Below are positions 1-9,109 of a DNA stretch of 64,000 nt, piece by piece. The DNA lies in the NCBI RefSeq assembly GCF_021440195.1, contig NZ_JAJTSZ010000009.1, positions 124,001-188,000 on the forward strand, in the 5' to 3' direction. Made by a program: the position numbers and the translations under genes. Each line of letters starts with the position of its first letter. Position 1 is the stretch's first letter. The DNA comes from Dyadobacter sp. CY356. Lineage in GTDB: Bacteria > Bacteroidota > Bacteroidia > Cytophagales > Spirosomataceae. Below the pieces are notes generated by a model. The model saw only the letters and a list, made by a program, of their open reading frames with translations. It made no database searches and was not told the origin of the DNA.

Positions 1-385
1 CGTTTTCATCTATGACGAAAGTTGTACGTGCTGTCCCCATATAAGTTTTGCCATACATACTTTTTTCTACCCAGACACCATAAGCTTCCACGATCGCGTG
101 ATCAGTATCGGCTAATAATGGAAAAGGCAGATCATACTTTTTGATAAATTTCTGATGTGATTTTTCGTTATCAACACTCACGCCCAAAACAACATATCCC
201 TTTATCAAAAGCGATTCATAATTGTCTCTCAGGTTACAAGCCTGGGCTGTACATCCTGGCGTATCATCTTTGGGATAAAAATAAAGAATTACTTTTTTGC
301 CCTTGAAATCGGAAAGTTTTACATCATTTCCGTTCTGGTCTTTTGCTGAAATTTCCGGTGCTGCCTCACCAATCTGAAGTCCCAT
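1..385 (-). CDS. bcp: Thioredoxin-dependent thiol peroxidase, Bcp-type peroxiredoxin (3' part outside window)
   Basis: Reading the minus strand from the ATG at 385 gives an uninterrupted frame to the window edge (about 128 residues), so the C-terminus is missing. The N-terminal part has the AhpC/TSA thioredoxin fold signature: a [12 protein letters not shown] block holding the peroxidatic Cys45, followed by Cys50. This Cys-x4-Cys spacing is that of E. coli Bcp, where the second cysteine is the resolving one. The family reduces hydroperoxides in the cytoplasm with electrons from thioredoxin. It begins 3 bp after the stop of the M23 peptidase gene on the same strand, so the two are probably co-transcribed. 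The assignment is firm; only the end is unseen. Confidence 0.93.
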   Translation of the reverse strand, partial: MGLQIGEAAPEISAKDQNGNDVKLSDFKGKKVILYFYPKDDTPGCTAQACNLRDNYESLLIKGYVVLGVSVDNEKSHQKFIKKYDLPFPLLADTDHAIVEAYGVWVEKSMYGKTYMGTARTTFVIDEN

Positions 386-388
386 AAT

Positions 389-2341
389 TTATTTTCGTTT
401 TCGTTTTTTGGGTGTGGTAACAGGTTCAACCAAATCAGTTTGCAAGATAGTACTATTTCCGGCCCCATCTTTAACTTCTAACATCAGATCGCCTTCAAAA
501 AGTTGGCTTTCATCCATTTTTTCTGACCAGATAAAACCTGTTTTGGCATCATAGTTCATCAGAACCCATTCGCCGTTTACATAAGCTTTAAAATTATCAA
601 TCCCGGAAATCCCGTCACTGATGTAGGCCCTAATCCGTTTTGTGCTATGCTCAACCAGCCTGACCCGTGGTGGAATGGTATCTTTTTGAATGACAAAAGT
701 GCCCAGCTCTCTGGTTTTAAAAGTAATTTCATCATCCTTCCAGGTTCCTCCGATAAAGCGATAACCATAACCCGTATACCTATAAATACCGCTTCTTTCT
801 TTTTTAACCGGTATTTCTTCGGGTTTGAAAGAAATCGTTACATAATCTTTCAATGGAATTCCCTTATCATTAATCGTCAGCGAATTATAATTTTTCTGAC
901 CGACTACGTACAAAGTATCAAATAAAGTATTGGTATCAAATTTAAGTGACCACTTATCCGACTGATATGTTGTTAATTTACCCGGACTTATTTTCGATCT
1001 TAAATAAGTTCTTGCCGTTGTATTTCCAATTTTCACCGAATCAGGAATATAATCCCTTAAATCAGTCAGGAAAACTGCTGTTTCATTTTCATAAAGATCC
1101 GGCGCTTTTTTTACCTCTTTTCCATATACATAAAAGGTAGCAAGCGGCATTGTGCTGCGATAATATTTCGCCCTCACTTTTAATGTATTATTAGAAATTT
1201 CACTTTGGATCCATTCCGGATTTACTTCCATATCATAAACCGGAAGCGGTGGATTTGGCATTTCGCCTTTTATCGAAAAAGTCAGAATTGATGAATTTTC
1301 GTAGGAATCAAAAATTTTAATTATGACCTGATGCGTCAGGGTGTCATTGATAAAAAGTTTGCCTTTGTAGGCCCCCGTTTTGTAAAGATCAAACTGATTA
1401 CCATCTGGCACATAACATTTCAAAAAACGCTGTCCGGTTTCCTGCTCTGTTTCGTAATCAATCAGGTTATTATAATCCCTTGTAGCAGCGTTTGGGAAAA
1501 TCTCCATGTTATAGGCGAAAACTTCCTGTTCGTCCAGTTTTATTTCGATACACTGCAAACCATAGCGAAAGCCTGTTCCGGTCATCATATCATGCGCCAA
1601 TAGTTCCAGACCAACCGTTCCCGTTGCAGTAATCGTTGCCGGAATATGGTATGTTCCGTCTTTTTGGCGAACCGGCGCGTATGTTTGTCTTTCAAATTTT
1701 CCGTTTACCCTGCCATTGATATCCGTCGGACGAATCGCAACATTGACAAATTTTGGCGGCGTTACATCTTTGATTTCATTAAAACCAAAATACAGCGGGT
1801 TCAAGTAATTATCTTTTGAATCACGTATTTCAAAATGCAAATGCGGCCCGGCAGACCCTCCGGTATTACCGGAAAGCGCGATAACCTCTCCTTTTCTGAA
1901 AGCATATTTACCAGCTTCCGGAAAAAGATCTATTTCAAAAGTCTGTTTTTTGTATTGTTCCGTACGAACATAATTGGCCAGCGAATCACTGAATTTCAGC
2001 AAATGGCCATAAACCGTTGTTTGCCCGTTTGGATGACGCAGATAAATGACATTTCCATAACCACTTCTTTGCACAGCCACTTTGTAAACATATCCTTCCG
2101 CAGCCGCATAAACCGGCAAACCTTCAACCTGTTGCGTACGAATATCCAGCCCTGCGTGAAAATGGTTTGAGCGCAAATCACCCAAACCACCAGCCAGAGA
2201 ATTGGAAAGCCCGGGCCTGATCGGAAATTGATAATAACCTTGCGGATACGATTGTTTCTGAGCAAAACCAGAAAGAACAGCAAACAAAAAAAGAAAGAAA
2301 ATGAAACTTGTGCGTCTGATTGCCAATGGATTATAAAACAT
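389..2341 (-). CDS. M23 family metallopeptidase (secreted, LytM-type)
   Basis: 650-residue exported protein. Residues 1-27 form a signal peptide (hydrophobic core, ending SGFAQ). The M23 zinc peptidase domain lies early, at about residues 50-185, with the ligands of the H-x3-D motif (His62, Asp66) and the H-x-H motif (His167, His169), and His113 in a YGH motif. M23 enzymes cut peptide bridges of peptidoglycan. The other 450 residues are beta-rich and not assigned to a named domain, much longer than a minimal LytM. It may be a cell-wall hydrolase or a scaffold version; since all ligands are present it is probably active. The gene is followed within 3 bp by bcp. The start at 2341 is chosen because it leads directly into the signal peptide. 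Confidence 0.9.
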   Translation of the reverse strand: MFYNPLAIRRTSFIFFLFLFAVLSGFAQKQSYPQGYYQFPIRPGLSNSLAGGLGDLRSNHFHAGLDIRTQQVEGLPVYAAAEGYVYKVAVQRSGYGNVIYLRHPNGQTTVYGHLLKFSDSLANYVRTEQYKKQTFEIDLFPEAGKYAFRKGEVIALSGNTGGSAGPHLHFEIRDSKDNYLNPLYFGFNEIKDVTPPKFVNVAIRPTDINGRVNGKFERQTYAPVRQKDGTYHIPATITATGTVGLELLAHDMMTGTGFRYGLQCIEIKLDEQEVFAYNMEIFPNAATRDYNNLIDYETEQETGQRFLKCYVPDGNQFDLYKTGAYKGKLFINDTLTHQVIIKIFDSYENSSILTFSIKGEMPNPPLPVYDMEVNPEWIQSEISNNTLKVRAKYYRSTMPLATFYVYGKEVKKAPDLYENETAVFLTDLRDYIPDSVKIGNTTARTYLRSKISPGKLTTYQSDKWSLKFDTNTLFDTLYVVGQKNYNSLTINDKGIPLKDYVTISFKPEEIPVKKERSGIYRYTGYGYRFIGGTWKDDEITFKTRELGTFVIQKDTIPPRVRLVEHSTKRIRAYISDGISGIDNFKAYVNGEWVLMNYDAKTGFIWSEKMDESQLFEGDLMLEVKDGAGNSTILQTDLVEPVTTPKKRKRK

Positions 2342-2374
2342 GAATTGAAATTGATAAATAAACTTTCCCTCTCC

Positions 2375-2986
2375 TTACTTCACCGACAATTCCAAAAGTT
2401 TTTTACCCTCAATTGAACACGTCAACTTATCCCCTATTTGTACTGATGAAACGCCTTTTGGTGTTCCCGTAAAAATCAGATCGCCTTTTTTCAACATAAA
2501 ATATTTTGAGACAAAAGAAATCAGGTAGTTGATGCGGAATAACATCATCGAAGAATTGCCCGACTGGCGTGTTTCTCCATTCACATCAAGGCTGAAATTA
2601 ATATTCTGGATATCTTCAAAATCCGAAACCGGTAGAAATTCTGAAACAGGTGCGGAGCCGTTAAATGCCTTTGCCAGTTCCCATGGTAAACCTTTACTTT
2701 TCAATTCCGATTGCAAGTCGCGCGCAGTAAAATCGATTCCTATTCCGATTTCGTCATAATATTTATGTGCAAAACGTTCTTCAATATTCTTACCAACACG
2801 ATTTATTTTGACAACCAGTTCAACTTCGTGATGAATGTCTTTTGAAAAATCAGGATAGAAAAAAGGTTCGCCGGCACGGATCTGCGCCGTTTCAGGTTTC
2901 AGGAAAATAACCGGCGACTCTGGACGCTCATTTTTAAGCTCTTCAATATGTTCCGTATAATTACGGCCTACACAAATAATTTTCAT
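2375..2986 (-). CDS. Fumarylacetoacetate hydrolase family protein
   Basis: 203 residues, the size of the short single-domain FAH-fold enzymes (YcgM/FAHD1 type: acylpyruvate hydrolase or oxaloacetate tautomerase/decarboxylase). Motifs seen: KIICVGRNY at the N-terminus, the HHEVELVV strand with the two metal-ligand glutamates, the GIDFTARDLQ segment with the third acidic ligand, and the C-terminal IFTGTPKGV signature. These bind Mg2+ or Mn2+ and a beta-dicarbonyl substrate. The exact substrate cannot be told from sequence. It reads on the same strand as the M23 gene, 33 bp upstream of it, and may share its transcript. Confidence 0.9.
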   Translation of the reverse strand: MKIICVGRNYTEHIEELKNERPESPVIFLKPETAQIRAGEPFFYPDFSKDIHHEVELVVKINRVGKNIEERFAHKYYDEIGIGIDFTARDLQSELKSKGLPWELAKAFNGSAPVSEFLPVSDFEDIQNINFSLDVNGETRQSGNSSMMLFRINYLISFVSKYFMLKKGDLIFTGTPKGVSSVQIGDKLTCSIEGKKLLELSVK

Positions 2987-3250
2987 TAAAAAAGATTTGA
3001 GATTTAATGGATAGTAAGATCAGAAAATCGATTCTGATTAAAGACAAAACTACTGACAAAGCCGGCTCCCACATAATATTTCTGTCATTTTTTCAATCTA
3101 AAAAAATATGTTTTCAGGATGAAGTTCAAGGTATTAACAAATCCCTTCCTTCATTTTTCAAATTTTGATTCGACAATTTTTAATAGAAGTGTCGTTATTT
3201 GTATGTGTTATGGTAAGATTGAAATGAAATTAATCAACAAAAATTTAGAC

Positions 3251-3886
3251 ATGAAGAAGCAGATTTCCCTTTCTTTATTCAATACGATTTGCCTTTTCGT
3301 TTTTACAATTTTACTTTTTTCCTGTGATACGCTCCGCAAAAATCCTGCCCCGGTAGCTCAGCCCCGCAGAACAAATACCACAGCAAACCGCAGACCAGTA
3401 AGCACGCCTGCAAGAAAACCAGCCAATAACCGCCCGGCAGCACCAAAGGAAAAACCTGCCTATACAAATTCCAGTCCATCCGGAAATTATAGAAAAGAGA
3501 TTCCACAAGTCGTGGAAGTAGCCAGGACATATTCCGGAACTCCTTATCGTTCAGGAGGTAATGACAAAAATGGAATCGATTGCTCAGGATTAATATGTTC
3601 TGTTTATTCAGAAGTGGGTATTAAAGTGCCAAGAATTTCATGGCAGCAATCTGAGTTTGGAACCGAGGTCGCCAGCATTCAGGAAATCCGTCCCGGCGAC
3701 TGGGTATTCTTTGTTCCCGAAGCTGGCAAAGAAGGTTACGTTTCTCATGCCGGAATTGTCACGGATGTCCGCAATCAGCAGGAAATATTTTTCATACATG
3801 CTTCCACATCACGAGGCGTTCGTGAGGACAATCTTTTTTCTACTTATTTCAAAGGACGGTTTGTAAAAGCCATGCGCCCATTTTAA
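3251..3886 (+). CDS. NlpC/P60 (C40) family peptidase, lipoprotein
   Basis: The open frame begins at 3119, but the ATG at 3251 starts a clean lipoprotein signal peptide (MKKQISL..., hydrophobic stretch, LFSC lipobox with Cys25), so the shorter 211-residue form is preferred. A Pro/Asn/Arg-rich linker (about 30-75) leads to an NlpC/P60 domain with catalytic Cys111 in DCSGL, His166 in SHAGIV and His183 in FIHAS. These papain-like enzymes cut peptidoglycan stem peptides, typically between D-gamma-Glu and diaminopimelate. It probably acts at the outer or inner membrane surface, anchored by lipid. The gene stands alone between a divergent and a co-directional neighbour. Confidence 0.9.
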   Translation: MKKQISLSLFNTICLFVFTILLFSCDTLRKNPAPVAQPRRTNTTANRRPVSTPARKPANNRPAAPKEKPAYTNSSPSGNYRKEIPQVVEVARTYSGTPYRSGGNDKNGIDCSGLICSVYSEVGIKVPRISWQQSEFGTEVASIQEIRPGDWVFFVPEAGKEGYVSHAGIVTDVRNQQEIFFIHASTSRGVREDNLFSTYFKGRFVKAMRPF

Positions 3887-4014
3887 CAATAGCCTGCCAT
3901 GTGCTGTTTTGAGTAACAATAAATATTCTGTATCTTTTTATTCCTGAATGGAATAACTAAGGAATTTTATATCGGTTACTTATTAATAAATTACCCCCCA
4001 ACCACTTTAACGAA

Positions 4015-5238
4015 ATGCAAAATACAATAAGTCCGCCGCCAGTTCCGCCTGAGCGAGTCTTTACGCTGCATAATAATCAGGGAATTCCATTTTATATTTT
4101 TGCAACCGTTTTTTCTTCCTTTTGTGTCATCACCGGATTGATCTGGGATATTTGCTGGCATTTGAGTATCGGTCGCGACGGACTTTTTTCTCCTCCGCAT
4201 TTAATCATTTATCTGGGCGCAATCGTTTCCGGCATATTTTCAGGGTATGAAATACTGAGGGTTACGTTTTGGGGAAGTTCTGTTGAAAAAAGCAAAAGCG
4301 TAAAAGTCTGGGGCTTTTTTTATAGCTCTCTGGGACAATTATTTTGCGTTTGGGGAGCATTGGCCATGCTCACTTCTGCCCCTTTTGACGACTGGTGGCA
4401 TAATACCTACGGACTTGATATTACCATTCTTTCTCCACCGCATACGATTTTGGCACTTGGTATAATCAGCGTTCAGTTCGGTGCGATGATCAGTGTCATT
4501 TCACTAAAAAATCAGAATAAACTTTTCTTCAACGATGATCCTAAAAAGAAGAAAACCATAAACAGAATCTTGTTCTGGCTCTTTTCTCTTTCAGCCGGTT
4601 TTTTGTTGACGATGTGGTATACCCTGCTTTCCGAAGAAATGGGAATACGCAATACACACAAATCAGATTTTTATGTCATTGTATCTATCGTATTTCCCTT
4701 TTACCTCATGGCGTTGGGAAAAGCTGTAAAAAACAAATGGACCATAACGGCAGTTACAGGTGTTTACAGCTTGCTGCTGTTACTGACTTTATGGATTATT
4801 CCACTTTTTCCGGCCGAGCCGAAACTTGGCCCGATTGTTAACCACATTGATCATTACCAGGGATTTAAATTTCCATTATTACTGATCGTCCCTGCATTTT
4901 TCGCTGATATTTTAAGAAACAAATTCGCCTATCTGAACGACTGGATTTTGTCATTGATTTTAGGAACTGCTTTTCTCCTTACATTTTTTATCGTCCAATG
5001 GTGCGCAGGAACATTTTTAGTCGAATCTCCCTATGCCAGAAACTGGTTTTTCGGAAGCCACTACTGGTATTTCGGCAGCAATCCGGATTGGGAGTTTCGT
5101 TACAAATTTCCGGAATGGGCGCTTGATACCACCACCTTAGACTTAACAATAGGTTTGGCAATAGCCTGGGTCAGCAGTCTGATTTCTACACGAATAGGTT
5201 TGAAATGGGGAAACTGGATGAATAAAATTCAACGATGA
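4015..5238 (+). CDS. Polytopic membrane protein, function unknown
   Basis: 407 residues with roughly ten hydrophobic segments; no catalytic family is recognised. The short N-terminus is Pro-rich. His and Trp residues recur at membrane borders (for example IWDICWHLSIG, FSPPHLIIY, SPPHTILALG, VNHIDHY), with two SPPH motifs on predicted helices, which could form a metal or cofactor site (inference). The stop codon overlaps the start of the next gene by the ATGA tetranucleotide at 5235-5238, so the two are translationally coupled and likely work together in the envelope. It could be a permease-like partner for the exported domains of the downstream protein. Confidence 0.75.
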   Translation: MQNTISPPPVPPERVFTLHNNQGIPFYIFATVFSSFCVITGLIWDICWHLSIGRDGLFSPPHLIIYLGAIVSGIFSGYEILRVTFWGSSVEKSKSVKVWGFFYSSLGQLFCVWGALAMLTSAPFDDWWHNTYGLDITILSPPHTILALGIISVQFGAMISVISLKNQNKLFFNDDPKKKKTINRILFWLFSLSAGFLLTMWYTLLSEEMGIRNTHKSDFYVIVSIVFPFYLMALGKAVKNKWTITAVTGVYSLLLLLTLWIIPLFPAEPKLGPIVNHIDHYQGFKFPLLLIVPAFFADILRNKFAYLNDWILSLILGTAFLLTFFIVQWCAGTFLVESPYARNWFFGSHYWYFGSNPDWEFRYKFPEWALDTTTLDLTIGLAIAWVSSLISTRIGLKWGNWMNKIQR

Positions 5239-6908
5239 AAAAATTACTATACATAATAATTCTGCTCCTGCTTTCCTTTCACATTTCCTGGGCTCATGTG
5301 GGAAGTTCAGGTGTGTTACTGCAAGTACAAGCCGGTCCCTATAAAGTCTTAATTGATATAACTCCTCCGGAAGTTATTCCCGGAACCGCCCGGATTACTG
5401 TTTTTGTTGAAAACGGGGATCCTCAGAAAGTTCTTGCACGACCATTCACCTACCGTTTCGGAAGTCAGGGTGCGCCTTCTGCTGATGAAATACAGGCCGT
5501 CCCCGGTCAACCCGGACAGTTCCAGGGTGTTGTTTGGCTGATGCAAAGCGGCTCCTCCAGCGTACAGATCGAAATATCTGGTAAAGATGGGAAAGGTGAA
5601 TTTATTGTTCCTGTTGTAGCCGTTTCTACGGCGCAGGGCGAAATGCCAAAAGGACTTGGATTTGGCCTTTCTCTGCTTGGTATACTACTCTTTTTGCTAA
5701 TGATCACTGCGATTGGTGCCAGTGTCAGTGACGGTTTATTGCATCCCGGTGAAGTTTTGTCATCTAAACAAAAAAGAAAAAGATGGTTGAATATGGGTAT
5801 TGCAACTGTCGTTTGCGCATTGATCCTGTACGGAGGAAGCAGCTGGTGGAATAGCTGGGCGGCCCGCTATCATAAGAATGTTTACAAACCACTGAAAGGA
5901 AGTTCAAGAGTGATCAGCGAGGAAAGTCAGCGTATTTTTCAATTAAAAATTGATACGACCAATTGGCAGGAAAATAAAAGGGGTGCGATGCTTAGCACAT
6001 TAATTCCTGATCATGGCAAACTCATGCACGTTTTTCTGGTACGGACTCCGGGCCTTGACGCTTTCGCTCATATTCACCCCGAACGAAAAGACAGCGCAAC
6101 CTTTGAAGCCTACCTGCCAAATTTGCCTGCCGGAAAATATCTTATGTATGCTGATGTAGTTCAATATTCTGGTTTTGCTGAAACCATTGTAGATACTTTG
6201 GAAATTCCCGGACATCCTGCAAAAGTTGCCGAAACTAAAAAAACAGCCGAAGAAGATACCTATGTGGTGACGGACGCGATCAATGCCCCGGGCCAGATTC
6301 CTCTTGACGAAAATGTTGTCATTTGTGGAAAACCGGGAACAAAGACGGTTTTCAAAGATAGCTCTTATGCGATTTGGGAAGGGAAACCGGATAAGGCACT
6401 GGAGGCTGGAAAACCCTATTTGTTAAACTTTGAAATATTTAATCCGGATGGCACGCCAACTTTTCCTGAACCTTATCTGGGTATGATGGGTCACGTTGCT
6501 GTGCTTCGTTCGGATGGATCTGTTTATATCCATTTACATCCTTCGGGTACTTTTGCAATGGCCGCAGAACAGACTTTGAAAAATAGATTAAAGGATACAA
6601 CTAAAATTATGCAAAAGCCGTCTCCGGCGATTTTCCGTGATAGTGTTGATCGTTATCTTTTGAGATTAAAAGCTATGCCGACCGCCGAAAGAGAAGAAGT
6701 ACTGATGACCGAAATGGGTATGTATAAGCAAAATGAAAGCGGAGCGATGAACGCTATGGATCACAGTAACCGGATTTCCTTTCCATATGCGTTTCCCAAA
6801 AGCGGACGATATAGAATATTTCTTCAGGTAAAAAGGAATGGTCAGGTTTTGACAGGTGCGTTTGACGTGCGCGTCGTGGAATCGGTTGGAGCAACGGCCG
6901 GAATCTAA
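5235..6908 (+). CDS. Exported membrane-anchored protein with His-x-His-Pro domains, possible metal binding
   Basis: 557 residues. A signal peptide (1-20, cut predicted after SWA) would leave a mature protein beginning with His. A beta-rich domain (about 21-135) is followed by two membrane segments (about 145-170 and 190-207). A large outer domain then carries two repeats of a beta-sandwich type, each with an H-x-H-P motif: AHIHPE near residue 280 and HLHPSG near 435. A third sandwich-like stretch (FPYAFPKSGRYRIF) closes the protein. H-x-H-P strands of this kind occur in periplasmic proteins of copper and other metal handling; that role here is inference. It is translationally coupled to the upstream ten-helix membrane protein and ends just before a hairpin pair. 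Confidence 0.7.
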   Translation: MKKLLYIIILLLLSFHISWAHVGSSGVLLQVQAGPYKVLIDITPPEVIPGTARITVFVENGDPQKVLARPFTYRFGSQGAPSADEIQAVPGQPGQFQGVVWLMQSGSSSVQIEISGKDGKGEFIVPVVAVSTAQGEMPKGLGFGLSLLGILLFLLMITAIGASVSDGLLHPGEVLSSKQKRKRWLNMGIATVVCALILYGGSSWWNSWAARYHKNVYKPLKGSSRVISEESQRIFQLKIDTTNWQENKRGAMLSTLIPDHGKLMHVFLVRTPGLDAFAHIHPERKDSATFEAYLPNLPAGKYLMYADVVQYSGFAETIVDTLEIPGHPAKVAETKKTAEEDTYVVTDAINAPGQIPLDENVVICGKPGTKTVFKDSSYAIWEGKPDKALEAGKPYLLNFEIFNPDGTPTFPEPYLGMMGHVAVLRSDGSVYIHLHPSGTFAMAAEQTLKNRLKDTTKIMQKPSPAIFRDSVDRYLLRLKAMPTAEREEVLMTEMGMYKQNESGAMNAMDHSNRISFPYAFPKSGRYRIFLQVKRNGQVLTGAFDVRVVESVGATAGI

Positions 6909-6921
6909 ATGCGGTCATTAT

Positions 6922-7040
6922 TCGGGCGATGGTAGGGGCAACCCTCGTGGTTGCCCGGAAATCACATGATATTTAATTGATCCATATCCAGGATAATTTG
7001 AGCCGGGCGACCACGAGGGTCGCCCCTACGAACGCCCCGG
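6922..7040. repeat. Inverted pair of GC-rich hairpin repeats (REP-like)
   Basis: Two hairpins lie in opposite orientation between convergent genes. The left one has stem GGGCAACC/GGTTGCCC (6936-6943, 6949-6956) with loop CTCGT. The right one has GGGCGACC/GGTCGCCC (7005-7012, 7018-7025) with loop ACGAG. Aligned as inverted copies, 24 of 26 positions agree, and the two differences are one on each stem arm, so an A-T pair in one copy is a G-C pair in the other. GC content is far above the surroundings. It may also act as a transcription stop for both flanking genes. Confidence 0.85.
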
Positions 7041-7058
7041 ACCGGAGGCCCAAACGAA

Positions 7059-7718
7059 TTAGTTAAATAATTCCGAAACCTTTAAAAACGACATTTCAGA
7101 ATAATCTTTGATATAAAAATTACACGGCGGCAATTCTTCAATTGTATGGGACGTAAGCACACCAACTACCTTCATCCCGGCATTCAGCGCGGCCGAAACG
7201 CCTGAAAATGAATCTTCAAAAACGACACAATCTTCCGGCGACACCCCTAAGTTTTTAGCAGAACTAAGATAAACTTCCGGATCTGGTTTATGTTTTTTTA
7301 CATCTTCACTGGCTAGTATTGAGCCCATCTTTTCCCGCAAAGGCACCTTGCTAAAAACCAGATCAAGATTGGCAACAGGCGCAGAAGTTGCAACACCAAG
7401 TTTTACTCCATTTTGAGACAGATCTTCAATAAAAGAGATAATACCCGAAACAGGATCAATATGTGGCTCGTAGATTTTCCGGAACAGACTTTCCTTTTCA
7501 TCTTCCATCACTCTCAATTCCTCTCCTTCAATTTTTCTTTCCAAAAAATGTGAAAGAATATAACCATTGCTTTTCCCGAACATATGCTGAGAAAAATCTT
7601 CATCAGAGGGATGAAGATCACGGCTTGAAAAAAATTCACGAAAAGCTTTCGAATGATATGGATTGGTATGAACGATAACACCGTCCATGTCGAAGATAAC
7701 TGCAATTTCTTTTTTCAT
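7059..7718 (-). CDS. HAD-superfamily hydrolase, beta-phosphoglucomutase/phosphatase-like
   Basis: 219 residues. HAD motif I (FDMDGV) gives nucleophile Asp10 and acid/base Asp12; a helical cap follows (about 17-85), with motif II in VATSAP, the lysine of motif III in EDVKKHKPDP, and motif IV in VFEDSFSGV. This is the subfamily I layout of beta-phosphoglucomutases and small sugar- or nucleotide-phosphate phosphatases; the substrate is not predictable. The gene faces the upstream plus-strand unit across the hairpin pair at 6922-7040 and is not in an obvious operon. Confidence 0.9.
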   Translation of the reverse strand: MKKEIAVIFDMDGVIVHTNPYHSKAFREFFSSRDLHPSDEDFSQHMFGKSNGYILSHFLERKIEGEELRVMEDEKESLFRKIYEPHIDPVSGIISFIEDLSQNGVKLGVATSAPVANLDLVFSKVPLREKMGSILASEDVKKHKPDPEVYLSSAKNLGVSPEDCVVFEDSFSGVSAALNAGMKVVGVLTSHTIEELPPCNFYIKDYSEMSFLKVSELFN

Positions 7719-8066
7719 CTGACAAAGGTATTATATAGGATATTTACATGACAACGGTTTAAGATTCAGCAGGTCCGGCTATTTTTTAAGTTTTGATAAT
7801 GATTTACCGGCTATAAAGAAAATATGCATAAACCTTGTTTTTAGGACAATTAAAGCATTTTACAAAACATTATTTTCCAAATGACAATTTTTATAGCAAT
7901 TTATCCACAGAACTTTTTAATTTAGCATTGTTAATTATACTACAAAATTATTATATAGCTTCAATCAAATATTTCTCACAAGGATAAGATTTTACTTTAT
8001 TAACTACCATCTTCTCAGTTATAATCTCACCCTATAAATCTCTATCCGTTAAAAGTTAGCGTTAAT
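7719..8066. other. AT-rich intergenic region between divergent genes
   Basis: About 350 bp, very AT-rich, between the HAD gene (minus) and the sigma-like gene (plus). It must hold both promoters. No perfect TAnnTTTG element, repeat or RNA gene was found by eye. Confidence 0.6.
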
Positions 8067-8525
8067 ATGAATGAACTTGAACGTGTAAATGATAATTCTG
8101 GTCAACAGGTAGCAACGAAGAATTCTGCTCCGTTGACAACGCTTGAAGTCTATGACCAGTATGGAGCCATGGCCTATGGCATTATTTTACAAATAGTACC
8201 TCAGCCGCATTTAGCTCAGGAAATTCTGGTAAGTGTTTTTTCGTCTCCGCTTTTACAATCCTGTAATAGTTACCCCTTTACATTTGCTGTCTGCGTTATT
8301 AAACTGGCCCGGGCAAAAGCGGTTGAAGCCAAAAGAAAATTATTGACCATTGCGCCTTTCAGCGCAGACAATGCATATTCTTCAAATGAAAATACTCCTG
8401 AACTGATTTTTGACCTTGCCTTTCGTCAGGGTTATTCACCGGATGAAGTTGCCGAAAAATTAAAAATTTCGAAATCAGAAGTGCTTAAAGCATTTCATGA
8501 ATTTTTCAAATCTCCAAACGCATAA
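8067..8525 (+). CDS. ECF sigma-factor-like protein, eroded
   Basis: 152 residues with the overall plan of a small sigma-70 (ECF) protein. Residues about 28-92 (VYDQYGAMAYGIILQIV...) match the start of region 2 of RpoE-like factors. Residues about 118-148 (FRQGYSPDEVAEKLKISKSEV) match the region 4 helix-turn-helix. The usual aromatic, acidic core of region 2.3-2.4 (such as DxxQxxFxxxW) is replaced by SVFSSPLLQSC, so -10 recognition is doubtful. It lies 12 bp ahead of an anti-sigma-like gene, the usual pairing. It may be a divergent sigma factor, a decoy, or a decaying paralogue. The protein is clearly coding; the function is uncertain. Confidence 0.65.
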   Translation: MNELERVNDNSGQQVATKNSAPLTTLEVYDQYGAMAYGIILQIVPQPHLAQEILVSVFSSPLLQSCNSYPFTFAVCVIKLARAKAVEAKRKLLTIAPFSADNAYSSNENTPELIFDLAFRQGYSPDEVAEKLKISKSEVLKAFHEFFKSPNA

Positions 8526-8537
8526 TCACAACACACC

Positions 8538-9017
8538 TTGAACACTAAACAATTTATTGAAAGCGGGATACTGGAAGCTTACTTGCTGGGGATGAGCACG
8601 GATGAAGAGCAGCATCAGGTAAATCAGATGGTAATGTCGCATTCAGAAATCTCGGAATATCTGGTGCGTTTTGAAAAAAACATTCAGGGTTATTTCCTTC
8701 AGAATGCAGTTCCGCCTCCGTCTGATGTACGGCAACTTATACAGCTGAGAAATAATAAAACTGACATTACTTCAAAGGCAAATCATACCTATTATGATAT
8801 GCCGAAGGATAATACGGTTAAAAAAGAGCAATACCTTGACATTGAAGTTAATGACACTTACATAAAAGTGCATAAATGGTGGCGTCCGGCTTTTGTTGCT
8901 GTTTTCATTCTTTCAAAAATATTTCTGATCGCAGGACTTTATTATTATTTTAAAGCTGCAAGTCAGGAAGATGAAATCCAAAAACTACGCACCGAAATCG
9001 CTGCTCCGAAACGCTAG
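8538..9017 (+). CDS. Anti-sigma-factor-like membrane protein, short form (TTG start)
   Basis: 159 residues starting at TTG; the opening (NTKQFIESGILEAYLLG) aligns with the N-terminal zone of RskA-type anti-sigma factors, whereas the first ATG (8592) would cut this zone away. One transmembrane segment lies at about 116-138 (RPAFVAVFILSKIFLIAGLY). Only about 20 residues follow it, so the large outer RskA domain is missing. The likely role is to hold the preceding sigma-like protein at the inner membrane; without a sensor domain the signal input is unclear. An intrinsic terminator follows directly. Confidence 0.65.
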   Translation: MNTKQFIESGILEAYLLGMSTDEEQHQVNQMVMSHSEISEYLVRFEKNIQGYFLQNAVPPPSDVRQLIQLRNNKTDITSKANHTYYDMPKDNTVKKEQYLDIEVNDTYIKVHKWWRPAFVAVFILSKIFLIAGLYYYFKAASQEDEIQKLRTEIAAPKR

Positions 9018-9038
9018 CTGACTTACATAGAAAATCAT

Positions 9039-9076
9039 AATCTCCGTCATCTTTCAGATTCCGGAGATTTTTTTTA
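9039..9076 (+). terminator. Intrinsic terminator after the anti-sigma-like gene
   Basis: Stem AATCTCCG (9039-9046) pairs with CGGAGATT (9062-9069), followed by a run of T. It ends the sigma/anti-sigma transcript. Confidence 0.85.
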
Positions 9077-9109
9077 TCAGCCTGACAAAAAAATTCTATT
9101 AGATAATAA

